In this document: positions 61,035 through 64,000 of the stretch, in pieces
Layout of the letters: every line of letters starts with the position of its first letter
How positions within the stretch are numbered: position 1 is the first letter of the stretch
NCBI GenBank assembly: GCA_030544215.1
Contig: JARZZO010000011.1
Span: 6,496,001 to 6,560,000 of the forward strand
Reading direction: 5' to 3'
Origin: Zantedeschia hybrid cultivar
Lineage: Eukaryota > Streptophyta > Magnoliopsida > Alismatales > Araceae
DNA length: 64,000 nt
The notes under the pieces: generated by a model
What the model was told of the DNA's origin: nothing
What the model saw: the letters and a program-made list of their open reading frames with translations, nothing else
Databases searched by the model: none
Made by a program: the position numbers and the translations under genes

Positions 61035-61993
61035 TCTTTTAAAAGCTATCCTCTATAGGCATTTTGTACACCTATATTCATAGTAATTTTGTCAAACTGC
61101 TATACTCCATGGAATTACCAAGAATTTACTGGAATTCAAGAAAGAAATAATTGGAAATGATATACAACATCTAGAGGACAATAGAGTGTTTTAATGTGAA
61201 TTCCCTTTTTGTTTTGTTTTGGATGTGAATGGTAACCCTTTTCACTGCAAAAGAAGATTGAGTATACACTATCACTATTAACTAAGAAACCAATAAATAC
61301 CCTGTACACTGCAGGGTGGCTGTGCACCCAAGGACTCAAGTTTTTCAAAACAGGTACCTGAGTTATTATGTTACCACCAGCCATGAAAACTTGCTAATGC
61401 CCACCCAGGCCAAAATAGTCTGTCGTGAATCCAAGTAGAATGTTTACTTGACTAGAATGCATGTGAACATCCGCATTAGAAGTGTGACTACACTTGTTTC
61501 AAGATCATGACCCCTGATCCTGGTAACCTTAAGCAGGAGATGTTCTAACAATTTACCCTGGGCGCTATGTGAAACGGTAGCTTCCCAGAAACATGTTCCA
61601 GTGTGATGATGTTTCCTATGCAATTTTGTATGAGAACAGATACAACTTGTATTTTCAGACTTGCAAGCAGAATGACAAAAGTCCTTTATGGTTCCTAGTA
61701 CTGTGGCATCACTAACAATGTTCCTCTATGGTTTCTTCTTCACAGGTATGCTCGAACTTTCATATTCTTTTACTCAATAGGCCTGCATCTTCTTGTATTC
61801 ACCTGTCTCTACAGGATGTCGGCATTAAGCTATCTCAGGTGTCAAACTTTATGTTCTTCAACTAGTTGTAATTCCTTTTTTCTTTTCCCTGCCCCCTTTG
61901 TAACCACTGTATCTCCCTTTTTGCAGCACCACAAACATGCAAGATGAACATGTTTTGAAAGCTGGAAATGCCGTGCTACCCCATGCTCTTTGA
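10219..61993 (+). CDS. CASP: Golgi coiled-coil protein CASP (19 coding exons, 683 aa)
   Basis: CASP is a tail-anchored golgin of the Golgi membrane, thought to act in vesicle tethering and intra-Golgi transport. Coding exons: 10219-10300, 17796-17906, 18085-18263, 20561-20710, 21059-21147, 21474-21583, 21727-21821, 26065-26120, 26663-26828, 30513-30605, 34639-34767, 35071-35190, 55575-55655, 56815-56922, 57059-57199, 57278-57379, 60628-60707, 61746-61838, 61927-61993. They total 2,052 nt, keep phase at every junction and all use GT-AG. Residues about 28-600 are mostly heptad-like coiled coil. Recognisable family strings include FDLEKERS, NAFLNIYQKLYEAPDP, NPFAAFSKK and ITLSSGRFLLGNKYART. A single membrane segment lies at about 635-653 and contains the Tyr and His known to be conserved in CASP anchors. 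The length is close to the Arabidopsis protein. The start was chosen as the ATG preceding VVCSFWRD, which splices in phase into FDLEKE. Untranslated exons were not defined. Confidence 0.93.
10301..12038. other. CASP intron 1, first part
   Basis: AT-rich intron sequence without a recognised element. Intron 1 runs 10,301-17,795. Short ORFs here lack known domains. Confidence 0.5.
12039..12489. mobile_element. hAT-like MITE (ATCGG/CCGAT word type)
   Basis: Flanked by perfect 8-bp duplications GATGTCCA at 12,031-12,038 and 12,490-12,497. The left tip is CAAGGAAGGTAGAATCGG and the right tip, read inward, is CATGGTATGCAGAATCGG. Subterminal sequence is dense in ATCGG and CCGAT on both sides. It is 451 bp with no coding capacity. 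The 8-bp duplication and CA-GG tips suggest hAT. Confidence 0.85.
12490..13917. other. CASP intron 1, middle part
   Basis: No gene or clear repeat recognised. The frame at 13,084-13,335 has no recognisable domain. Confidence 0.4.
13918..14265 (+). repeat. 5' LTR
   Basis: 348 bp, TG-CA ends, with a TATA-like TCTATATATTG near 14,094. It matches the 3' LTR except at five transition sites, all in the last 40% of the LTR. Confidence 0.95.
14269..14280 (+). other. Primer-binding site (initiator Met-tRNA)
   Basis: TGGTATCAGAGC starts 3 bases after the 5' LTR end. This is the standard plant Met-tRNA primer site. Confidence 0.9.
14281..15845 (+). other. GC-rich leader of the non-autonomous LTR element
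   Basis: Pro/Ser/Arg-rich overlapping frames on both strands reflect GC-rich composition with a long C run at about 14,863-14,885. No domain is visible. From about 15,330 to 15,790 short words such as GTGCC, GTGCA and TCGTTTT(A/G)CGTGCC recur, suggesting degenerate internal repeats. Confidence 0.5.
15846..16755 (+). pseudogene. Internal ORF of the LTR element, broken by one TAG
   Basis: An open frame starts at the ATG at 15,846 and would continue to the polypurine tract and into the 3' LTR, but a single in-frame TAG sits at 16,128-16,130. The upstream part includes FEVELPNSVKTRVYLEATS. The downstream part is acidic and Glu/Lys-rich, with KSQMRSELQKISAMLAKLTK (coiled-coil-like), and ends with HFKIRGRIFSNQGR at the polypurine tract. 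I do not recognise the family. It may be a remnant of gag or of the end of pol, or a captured sequence. Confidence 0.5.
16747..16755 (+). other. Polypurine tract
   Basis: AGGGGAGAA directly abuts the 3' LTR start, as expected for plus-strand priming. Confidence 0.85.
16756..17103 (+). repeat. 3' LTR
   Basis: 348 bp, followed by the target duplication TTATG at 17,104-17,108. Confidence 0.95.
17796..17906 (+). CDS. CASP: CASP exon 2
   Basis: Residues 28-65, including FDLEKERSGLDEQGLKIAEN and ending AESTR plus one base. Acceptor CCTGCAG, donor GTATAT. Confidence 0.95.
18085..18263 (+). CDS. CASP: CASP exon 3
   Basis: Residues 65-124, including NAFLNIYQKLYEAPDPYPAL. Acceptor GATGCAG, donor GTAAGT. 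Confidence 0.96.
18264..19213. other. CASP intron 3, first part
   Basis: A near-repeat of about 35 bp occurs twice (18,510-18,545 and 18,600-18,640, around CAATATTTTGTGTCAAAATAA). Otherwise nothing was recognised. Confidence 0.4.
19214..20138. mobile_element. Degenerate hAT-like MITE copies
   Basis: A left-type tip CAAAGTTTGCCGACTTGG at 19,214 is followed by ACTCG/GATCC-rich sequence. A second left-type tip CAAGGAATTCC lies at 19,742. A right tip at 20,138 reads inward CATGGATAGCAGGATCAG. No matching 8-bp duplications were found, so this is probably two overlapping decayed insertions of the same superfamily as at 21,865. Confidence 0.5.
19617..19730 (+). mobile_element. LINE 3'-end fragment
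   Basis: It shares the order ACTACCTCT, ATAAAATTAGTG, ATAGTCCAC and a short A run with 21,245-21,365. Those in turn match the 3' end of the LINE on the minus strand at 58,915. Only the 3' end is present. Confidence 0.45.
20240..20404. repeat. Three tandem copies of a 55-bp unit
   Basis: Units start at 20,240, 20,295 and 20,350 with TTCCAGAAGAACATAG. They are nearly identical, so the expansion is recent. They end about 155 bp before the exon 4 acceptor. Confidence 0.95.
20561..20710 (+). CDS. CASP: CASP exon 4
   Basis: Residues 125-174, coiled coil, with THLKNQQATIRRLEERNRQL. Acceptor CATCTAG, donor GTTAGT. Confidence 0.96.
21059..21147 (+). CDS. CASP: CASP exon 5
   Basis: Residues 175-204, starts MEEKVREIVEIKQ. 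Acceptor TTTCAG, donor GTATTA. Confidence 0.93.
21245..21365 (+). mobile_element. LINE 3'-end fragment
   Basis: GGAACCTCTCCT, then TACTACCTCTATC and GGTGGTACTACAATCCAC, matches in reverse complement the tail of the minus-strand LINE at 58,915. It is 5'-truncated within the 3' UTR and lies in CASP intron 5. Confidence 0.5.
21474..21583 (+). CDS. CASP: CASP exon 6
   Basis: Residues 204-241, with QEQLRQAKDSVVNMQKLHD and GQLFELRAQS. Acceptor GAGGCAG, donor GTGCGT. Confidence 0.94.
21727..21821 (+). CDS. CASP: CASP exon 7
   Basis: Residues 241-272, with VNLLMDEVERAQTRLLTLER. Acceptor TTTTAG, donor GTATTG. Confidence 0.95.
21865..22452. mobile_element. hAT-like MITE (ACTCG/CGAGT word type)
   Basis: Perfect 8-bp duplication CTTTTAAT at 21,857-21,864 and 22,453-22,460. 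Left tip CAAGGTTCGCCGACTCG; right tip read inward CAAGGTTTGCCGTATCG. Both ends are crowded with ACTCG and CGAGT, giving palindromes such as ACTCGTACGAGT. It is 588 bp, non-coding, 43 bp downstream of the exon 7 donor. Confidence 0.9.
22770..23940. mobile_element. hAT-like element carrying a captured exon
   Basis: Perfect 8-bp duplication CTTGCAAG at 22,762-22,769 and 23,941-23,948. Left tip CATGGAATTCCGGGTCG; right tip read inward CATGGATTGCGGAATCGG. Both ends are rich in GATCGG and CCGATC for about 100-180 bp. The middle (about 22,980-23,650) is unlike the ends and contains an open frame (see 23,042). It is 1,171 bp and encodes no transposase. Confidence 0.85.
23042..23395 (+). pseudogene. 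Captured host terminal exon, Trp-rich
   Basis: A frame opens exactly after an AG at 23,041-23,042 (a TAA overlaps that AG in the same frame) and runs 117 codons to TAG at 23,396-23,398. It therefore looks like the last exon of a gene, followed by UTR-like sequence. The product is hydrophilic and rich in Ser, Gly, Asn, Lys and seven Trp (NWKKS, VWNST, VWTPK, CWGNR, AWSQE, DWERS, GRW at the end). It resembles disordered Trp-containing C-terminal tails of RNA-silencing proteins, but the parent gene is not identified. Confidence 0.5.
23949..26064. other. CASP intron 7, second part
   Basis: Mostly unassigned. Around 24,860-24,990 the string AATCTTTTCCTATG occurs three times with CACCAGC(G/A)GAGGAT near two of them, a small local duplication. 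From about 24,620 to 25,180 several short frames carry Trp, Pro and Tyr codons like part of a gene, but no frame is long enough to call. At about 25,795-25,925 an approximately 60-bp unit (TGGTTGGGATAATGTCTC) is duplicated. Confidence 0.4.
25193..25246. repeat. (CT)n(CA)n microsatellite
   Basis: A CT run passes directly into an imperfect CA run. Confidence 0.9.
26065..26120 (+). CDS. CASP: CASP exon 8
   Basis: Residues 273-291, GLLRSQLQSATEENGNTKR. Acceptor CATGCAG, donor GTAATT. The shortest CASP coding exon (56 nt). Confidence 0.92.
26160..26312. mobile_element. Miniature hAT-like MITE (TACCGG word type)
   Basis: Perfect 8-bp duplication CTTGGAGG at 26,152-26,159 and 26,313-26,320. Left tip CATGGATGGCAGTACCGG; right tip read inward CAAGGATGGCAGTACCGG. 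Only 153 bp long, made almost wholly of TACCGG, CCGGTA and CCGATACC words, so it can pair with itself along most of its length. It starts 40 bp after the exon 8 donor. Confidence 0.93.
26663..26828 (+). CDS. CASP: CASP exon 9
   Basis: Residues 291-346, with SSLNAKEKIISELNMELHEM and EIKKLNSLLNEK. Acceptor TGACAG, donor GTCTAG. Confidence 0.95.
26829..27777. other. CASP intron 9, first part
   Basis: AT-rich intron sequence. No gene or repeat ends recognised. Confidence 0.4.
27778..27957. mobile_element. Short hAT-like MITE (CCGATA word type)
   Basis: The right tip read inward, CAAGGATGGCAGTACCGA, matches the 26,160 element. The left tip CTGGTTGGTAGTATAGG is worn. Flanks TGGCAGTG (27,769-27,776) and TGGCAGCC (27,958-27,965) look like an imperfect duplication, with the left boundary uncertain by a base or two. 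The interior has GATACCGATATCGG words and an AT-rich spacer. Confidence 0.7.
28480..29690 (+). mobile_element. LTR/leader-type fragment of the intron 12 Ty3 family
   Basis: Repeated phrases such as AATGGATCCTAAGTGGAT, and the order GGGCATCACC ... TTGATTGACGTAATTAACA ... GATCAATGGGGAGAGGTC, recur at 36,600-37,680 and in reverse complement at 50,900-51,050. No gag or pol follows, so it is a solo LTR or a truncated copy. The ends were not resolved. Confidence 0.55.
30353..30407. repeat. C run and (CA)n
   Basis: About 17 C residues, a short spacer, then CA repeats. Confidence 0.85.
30513..30605 (+). CDS. CASP: CASP exon 10
   Basis: Residues 347-377, with DTVIEDIRKELQDRP and LVEDLRKKVKILQ. Acceptor TAACAG, donor GTATGC. 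Confidence 0.95.
30606..32553. other. CASP intron 10, first part
   Basis: No gene recognised. Short (GA)n at about 32,290-32,304. Confidence 0.4.
32554..33642. mobile_element. hAT-like MITE interrupted by a LINE
   Basis: Left tip CAAGGTCCGCTGTATCG; right tip read inward CATGGTTTGCCATGTCG. Flanks CTTATAGC (32,546-32,553) and GTTATAGC (33,643-33,650) form an 8-bp duplication with one mismatch. The right part is rich in GAGTCGCATCGAGTC words. A LINE fragment (32,785-33,248) sits inside, so the element itself is about 580 bp. Confidence 0.8.
32785..33248 (+). mobile_element. 5'-truncated L1-like LINE, 3' end of ORF2
   Basis: The frame encodes the C-terminus of a plant L1-type ORF2: WWLILHATFWVIWNERNRRI, then a stop at 33,124, a short 3' UTR with GTGGTACTATCCAC and an A-rich tail. 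It is flanked by 42-bp direct copies at 32,743-32,784 and 33,249-33,290 that differ at two sites. These read as its target-site duplication inside the MITE. Confidence 0.8.
33653..33993. repeat. Local direct duplication, about 279-bp offset
   Basis: GATATATCCTGAACTGCATA and the following 40 bp occur at about 33,653 and again at about 33,932. Between them lies a second copy of the MITE right end (ACTCG words ending CCATG, then CTTATAGC at about 33,862). The MITE end plus flank was therefore copied in tandem. Confidence 0.75.
34639..34767 (+). CDS. CASP: CASP exon 11
   Basis: Residues 378-420, with AVGYNSIEAEDWE and LLLDKNRKMEHELTQLK. Acceptor CTGTAG, donor GTCTGA. Start of the conserved C-terminal CASP region. 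Confidence 0.96.
35071..35190 (+). CDS. CASP: CASP exon 12
   Basis: Residues 421-460, with VKLSEKANLLAEAEAKVAEL and LITKLEDDILK. Acceptor TCAAAG, donor GTTCGT. It precedes the 20.4-kb intron 12. Confidence 0.95.
35191..36424. other. CASP intron 12, first part
   Basis: Unassigned. Positions 35,420-35,830 hold short frames with no domain. Purine-rich, ATGGTGGC-like sequence after about 35,980 may belong to the 5' LTR of the downstream Ty3 element. Confidence 0.35.
36425..36494. repeat. (CT)n(CA)n microsatellite
   Basis: A CT run passes into a CA run. A G run lies nearby at about 36,573-36,590. Confidence 0.9.
36600..37700 (+). mobile_element. Probable 5' LTR/leader of the plus-strand Ty3 element
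   Basis: Shares phrases with 28,480-29,690 and with the reverse complement of 50,640-51,050 (GTGATGCCCTTAC, TTGATTGACATAAGTAACA, CAGTGGGGAGGGGTC, GGGACCTCTC). It lies just before a gag start. The exact LTR ends, primer site and target duplication were not found. Confidence 0.55.
37718..40985 (+). pseudogene. Decayed Ty3/gypsy gag-pol, Tat-like, plus strand
   Basis: In order: gag start (37,718, with GYLTTPICFGDFPVVFG); linker with Gln-rich EEIRLKNQQLKAL (about 38,880); gag core with FTKFNGEGSAQDHI and FPTSLTGVAFQWYAKL (about 39,290-39,450); and MRCDNPPACEDVMKLYK (39,603-39,869). After about 39,900 the zinc-knuckle-like and protease parts are missing and RT-like sequence follows (PIKQPQRQMQKQMCP at about 40,110; FIDSKDLNKACSNDNLTLPI at about 40,300). 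An RNase H-end-like stretch (CNKKARHYLLAYKAQLILRF) follows at about 40,862-40,921. Integrase was not found. Many stops and frameshifts make it non-functional. Confidence 0.8.
41011..43770 (+). repeat. 42-43-bp tandem array in a Ty3 3' region
   Basis: Units of 42-43 bp with the phrase AAGTCCATGGCTACCTGGAG then CCTTTATCCCCTTGA repeat about 21 times from 41,011 to 41,904. They resume after the hAT insertion to about 42,530, and return as longer, more diverged units at 43,262-43,770. The array begins just after RNase H-like coding sequence. A non-repeated middle (about 42,690-43,250) has GTGAAAACCCATAGGGCGC-like sequence. Tandem repeats in the 3' untranslated part of Tat-type elements are known in plants. 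Confidence 0.88.
41905..42491. mobile_element. Non-autonomous hAT element inside the tandem array
   Basis: Left tip TAGGGTTGTCAATGGG; right tip read inward TAGGGCTGTCAATAG. Flanks ACCTGGAA and CCTGGGAA are an imperfect duplication of the array unit (CTACCTGGAG). The interior is AT-rich with CGGAA and TTCCG words near both ends. 587 bp, no transposase. Confidence 0.8.
43780..44211 (-). pseudogene. Ty3/gypsy reverse transcriptase fragment
   Basis: Encodes PVKQTQRRMCPELEIKVNAE, NIVLVNKKNGQVRVCIDFHD and LNKAYPKDDFPLPI, then SFMDGSSGYNQIKM, the N-terminal half of RT including the palm entry. It breaks off before the YxDD catalytic motif. Confidence 0.92.
45653..45865 (-). pseudogene. Retroviral-type aspartic protease
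   Basis: ELDRILVDSGSTVNILSL contains the DSG active-site triad of LTR-retrotransposon proteases, preceded by the Tat-type MTFTDDDML start. The rest of the domain is out of frame. Confidence 0.85.
47288..48439 (-). pseudogene. gag C-terminal ORF with two Cys/His modules
   Basis: A 383-codon frame. Residues about 1-100 (EPNYCPYHRMLGHVIEDYY then KDKIEKLVQEGAIEMGKYL) and about 265-365 (DPNFCHYHRALGHRTEHCF then KDEIERMIQEGQINMEKYL) are clearly duplicates. Each resembles the CxYHxxxGHxTEDC knuckle-like motif of Tat-type gag. The middle is charged. The longest intact frame of the element. Confidence 0.8.
48578..49150 (-). pseudogene. gag core of minus-strand Ty3 element
   Basis: VTRYDGEGSLQEHIAHYISD (about 49,090) and MKCDNPPVHEDAVRLCKRSL (48,778) match the corresponding parts of the plus-strand element. 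The two frames are separated by stops. Confidence 0.8.
50651..52700 (-). mobile_element. Probable 5' LTR of the minus-strand Ty3 element
   Basis: In reverse complement it carries the family phrases GTGATGCCCTCACC, GACGTAATTAACATTGATC and CAGTGGAGAGAGGTC. A TATA box lies at 52,414-52,421. The middle (51,060-51,960) is T-rich with repeated TTTTACTG words. Ends, primer site and target duplication were not resolved. Confidence 0.6.
52414..52421 (-). promoter_or_regulatory. TATA box of the minus-strand LTR
   Basis: On the minus strand the sequence reads GCCTATAAATAGGGGCCC, a strong LTR TATA box directed towards the gag of the same element. Confidence 0.65.
53170..54180 (+). mobile_element. 5'-truncated L1-like LINE, ORF2 C-terminal part
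   Basis: Two frames cover one reading: LLWQEKWCASAPLYLVFLRL (53,183 frame) shifts into NLHDEEIQELASLLETLQDF (53,313 frame). That leads to the zinc-binding RT-associated domain with IWRISIGRLPTVERL, CPLCEEVDENLDHIFVGC and, in another frame, WWLVLYATLWAIWSERNKRV. A 3' UTR with GTGGTACCAACCAC and an A-rich tail ends near 54,176. Frameshifts make it dead. Confidence 0.88.
54443..55403 (+). mobile_element. RTE-clade LINE fragment, 3' half of RT
   Basis: VFIDLEKAYDRVLRDVL (54,443) opens the RT palm, and MMFADDIVLIDE (54,597-54,632) holds the FADD catalytic motif. FRYLGSILQENGGCEEDV, then MSVAEIRMLRWMCG and GRGRPRLTW, follow. It ends IADPN-LGLRLD and a TTGAG repeat tail, typical of plant RTE. Between the palm halves about 100 bp is disrupted, and several in-frame stops occur. 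Confidence 0.9.
55379..55403 (+). repeat. (TTGAG)n tail of the RTE element
   Basis: Pentamer repeats at the 3' end, as in RTE LINEs, which have short repeats instead of poly(A). Confidence 0.85.
55575..55655 (+). CDS. CASP: CASP exon 13
   Basis: Residues 461-487, GYNSTDHKAAILHDWDFQDM then GTSEAAE. Acceptor GACACAG, donor GTTTTA. The first exon after the 20.4-kb intron. Confidence 0.92.
56339..56360. repeat. (AT)n microsatellite
   Basis: Eleven AT units in intron 13. Confidence 0.9.
56815..56922 (+). CDS. CASP: CASP exon 14
   Basis: Residues 488-523, with DQDQSSMLKVICSQRDRFRS. The donor is GTACGG after GAGGAA, so the joined product keeps three Glu before VRQLKEK, as in homologues. Confidence 0.93.
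57059..57199 (+). CDS. CASP: CASP exon 15
   Basis: Residues 524-570, with QLKEKIGVLTIELEKTKADN and LYGKIRYVQDYSLEKLVSRS. Acceptor TACTAG, donor GTTGGT. Confidence 0.95.
57278..57379 (+). CDS. CASP: CASP exon 16
   Basis: Residues 571-604, with GFSSDVESKYKKIYEEDINP and FAAFSKK. Acceptor CCATAG, donor GTATGC. Confidence 0.96.
58031..58123 (+). other. Possible in-phase cassette exon in CASP intron 16
   Basis: A pyrimidine-rich tract and CAG acceptor precede 93 nt that are open in phase 0 and are followed by a GTAAGC donor. Inclusion would add 31 residues (ETLLVRSLPSNEGEHISTSV and more) between NPFAAFSKK and ERDQRYKELG. Homologues join those two directly, so it is not part of the main product. 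Confidence 0.3.
58280..58848. mobile_element. hAT-like MITE, intron 16
   Basis: Left tip CATGGTTGGTCGTACCG; right tip read inward TAAGAATAGCTGTACCG. Flanks CACTGGAG (58,272-58,279) and TATTGGAG (58,849-58,856) differ by two C/T changes. Subterminal sequence has GACTCGT, GAGTCG and GTACCG words. An older insertion of the same superfamily. Confidence 0.7.
58915..59600 (-). mobile_element. L1-like LINE fragment, minus strand
   Basis: On the minus strand a zinc-binding RT-associated domain reads TLCPFCGIDNEEVDHLFVLC then PLSQHVW (about 59,400-59,330). It is followed by Phe/Leu-rich ORF2 C-terminus (59,289-59,050) and a 3' UTR with AAATTGGTGGTACAATCCAC at about 58,930. Its tail sequence identifies the 3'-end-only fragments at 19,617 and 21,245. 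Confidence 0.8.
59930..60110 (+). mobile_element. Short LINE ORF2 C-terminal fragment
   Basis: IVGFIYERVQEWAKFLCSVE resembles IIGERVREWAMFLCKIN of the LINE at 32,785. No tail or duplication was found. Confidence 0.45.
60628..60707 (+). CDS. CASP: CASP exon 17
   Basis: Residues 605-631, ERDQRYKELGLRDKITLSSG then RFLLGN. Acceptor ACCAG, donor GTATGT. The most conserved stretch, just before the membrane anchor. Confidence 0.97.
60981..61031. repeat. (TA)n microsatellite
   Basis: About 25 TA units in intron 17. Confidence 0.95.
61746..61838 (+). CDS. CASP: CASP exon 18 (membrane anchor)
   Basis: Residues 631-662. TFIFFYSIGLHLLVFTCLY is the single transmembrane segment, with Tyr and His inside it. 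Acceptor CACAG, donor GTGTCA. Confidence 0.97.
61927..61993 (+). CDS. CASP: CASP exon 19 (last coding exon)
   Basis: Residues 662-683 and the stop: STTNMQDEHVLKAGNAVLPH then AL and TGA at 61,991-61,993. Short lumenal tail. Confidence 0.96.
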
Positions 61994-63729
61994 TGATGTG
62001 AAATGGACACTAGCTGAAGTGGTCGATTGAGATCTAGGAGAAGTAAAGGGAAAGGAACGAAATTTTGGGTGAAACGTAATACTTGTCCTGGTACAACAGG
62101 AAACACAAATGATGTAAATACGAAAGGGTAAAAGTTGTTCATTCTGATTAGTTCCTTTTTTGGCAATTATTGACAAGTGGTTGTGTATCACTTGTGAATA
62201 TAATCCAGGAAAGTTCTAAGTTGTTCCTGTATGTCGAGTATCTTATGTTATTGATTTCACTCATCATTGATTAGTGCATGTTCTGCTCTGAGTTGTGGCC
62301 GTTTACAAAAATGCATGCCATAATCCAAGAAGGGCCGCTTAGCTTTCTTGAGCATCACTAGAGACACAAGTATTATGGCATGGGATTGCACTCCTGTGTG
62401 CTCGGATCATGTGGGGGCATGATCCTCCCACATGGACCATCTTGATGCACTAAAATTTACCAGATATTTGCATATCCGGAATGGGGAAGATGAAATGAAC
62501 CAGAAGTATGATTATCTGTCCCATTTTGAAGGTTGTGGAATGGATGTGGATACATTTTCTCGAATTTTCAGATTCTATCATGTATTTTTTCATTTAGGAT
62601 AAGGAAATGATGCAGTGATTTTTCTGAACCCAGTTTTATGACCATGTTTGTGTCTAATACAATATTGTCATGAAAAAATTCTGTATATCCTTAAAATCTT
62701 CACAAGTAACTGCTATACCCTTGCCTCTATTATCGCAAGCTACCTTTCTTCTAATGTTCGTACTGAATTTTAAGTTGGGCATGGATTTATTTAATAATCC
62801 TACACTTTATACTACACAATTGCTAGCGTGAACCTTTTCCATGTCGAGGTTCATAAATGATGTTAGCCCTAGTCCCATAATGGAGGTGTTTCTCATACTG
62901 ATTAGGACCCGTACAGAGGTATTCCAATTTCTGCCTCTGATAATTAAATTCCTCCATTAGGAAGCCATAGACAAGTTGAAATTCTACACATTGATATCTA
63001 TGGAAATTTCCATTTCAAGGGGCCAAACATATGATGGAACCAAAAAGACATGGAAAAGTTCACTTCGACGTCTGCCAACCCACATCTGTTGACCTCCTTA
63101 CTTTATCCTTTTCTGATACCATATAGGACATGTTTGGGGGTAAGTACATGCAAACATTGTAGATCTTTAAGCTTGGATGCCATTTGATAATATTCATGGT
63201 ATAGGTTAATCAAGTCTAGGCCATGTGCTATGCTTGTATCTAATTTTTAACCATTCAACACTTCTTACTGTTATCAACTACTACATAATGAACTAAAGAT
63301 CTTCTGACTTCAACCAGTAGTAGGCAACGCAACTTGCAATAGTTAAGTAGCGCACTTGCAAGGCATGATGGGGATTAGGAATTAGAGTAGAGGAAGCTTC
63401 TCCTTTCTGCACATTGTTTTCCTAAAAAGAGCATTACCTTTAGTAGTTATAGTACATGCTGAATATGACTTAGGTTTAAGGACATGTCTGTTGGAGCTTT
63501 TAATTTAAGAGTTGCTCTTGGCTTCCATATGTATCATGAACAGTAATTGGTAGATTGCATATCTAAATAATGTAGACTGCTACATAGCCAATCTGTTGCT
63601 GGAAAATCCATCTCCCCCTACTGACACAGGAACTCCATTTTGGAGCTTCCAATTAGAAGCCAAAGGGACAAATCAAAGGCTTCCAAGATCTAACATTTTC
63701 ATCCAAAAGGTGCTTCCTAGGGACCTTAA
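61994..63729 (+). other. CASP 3' flank and intergenic DNA
   Basis: The 3' UTR presumably occupies the first few hundred bases, but the poly(A) site was not resolved. No further gene recognised. Confidence 0.4.
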
Positions 63730-63961
63730 GGGCGTGTTTGGCGCAACTTCCAATTGGAAGCATTTTAGATTTTTATTTAGTTATTTTGTGAGGAAAAAGT
63801 AAAGAAACTATTTTCATGGTCTTTTTTTCTGTGCTTCCAACCAAAAGTTACAATTTAGAATTTCTTAGATTGAAAAAAAAGTACGATTGTTAGGAGAGAT
63901 TTAACTATCCATCATTTTAATTAAAAGTGACTTTCAATTAAAAGTTATGCCAAACATGCCC
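63730..63961. mobile_element. MITE with GGGCGTGTTTGGC tips
   Basis: The left end GGGCGTGTTTGGCGCAACTT and the right end read inward GGGCATGTTTGGCATAACTT are inverted over about 28 bp. AT-rich, 232 bp. TAA lies before the left end, but the right flank is AAA, so the target duplication is unclear. Confidence 0.75.
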
Positions 63962-64000
63962 AAAACACTCTCATGTGAGTATTTTAAAGGGCTTTATAGA

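Overview
The window is nuclear DNA from a flowering plant. It carries plant gene families (the 3' end of a very-long-chain fatty acid condensing enzyme, and the Golgi coiled-coil protein CASP), GT-AG introns, plant-type Ty3/gypsy, L1-like and RTE retroelements, and many MITEs. Introns of up to 20 kb packed with transposons point to a species with large introns, such as a magnoliid, an early-diverging eudicot or a monocot. The sequence alone does not say which.

Layout. Positions 1-649 are the last 215 codons of a 3-ketoacyl-CoA synthase gene. Positions 650-10,218 are intergenic and hold a foldback MITE, a solo LTR with target-site duplication (3,540-4,501), a second possible LTR (5,547-6,146) and simple repeats. 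Positions 10,219-61,993 are one gene, the CASP orthologue. I rebuilt 19 coding exons that join in phase to 683 codons plus a stop, although only about 4% of the 51.8 kb locus is coding. Positions 61,994-64,000 are 3' flank with a MITE near the end.

The CASP introns hold most of the interest. Intron 1 has a young non-autonomous LTR element (13,918-17,103). Introns 1, 3, 7, 8, 9, 10 and 16 carry members of a hAT-like MITE superfamily. Its members share tips close to CAWGGWTNGC and mostly have 8-bp target duplications, but their interiors are built from different short palindromic words. One member (22,770-23,940) carries what looks like the last exon of a host gene. Intron 12 (35,191-55,574) holds two related Ty3/gypsy elements, probably Tat-like, pointing towards each other. 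Between them lie a 42-43-bp tandem array, broken by a hAT insertion, and beyond them two LINE fragments. L1-like LINE 3' ends recur in introns 3, 5, 10, 12 and 16.

None of the recognised insertions interrupts a CASP exon. The protein therefore looks intact: a long coiled coil, a C-terminal CASP domain, and one membrane anchor near the end. No RNA gene, CRISPR array or prokaryotic system was found.
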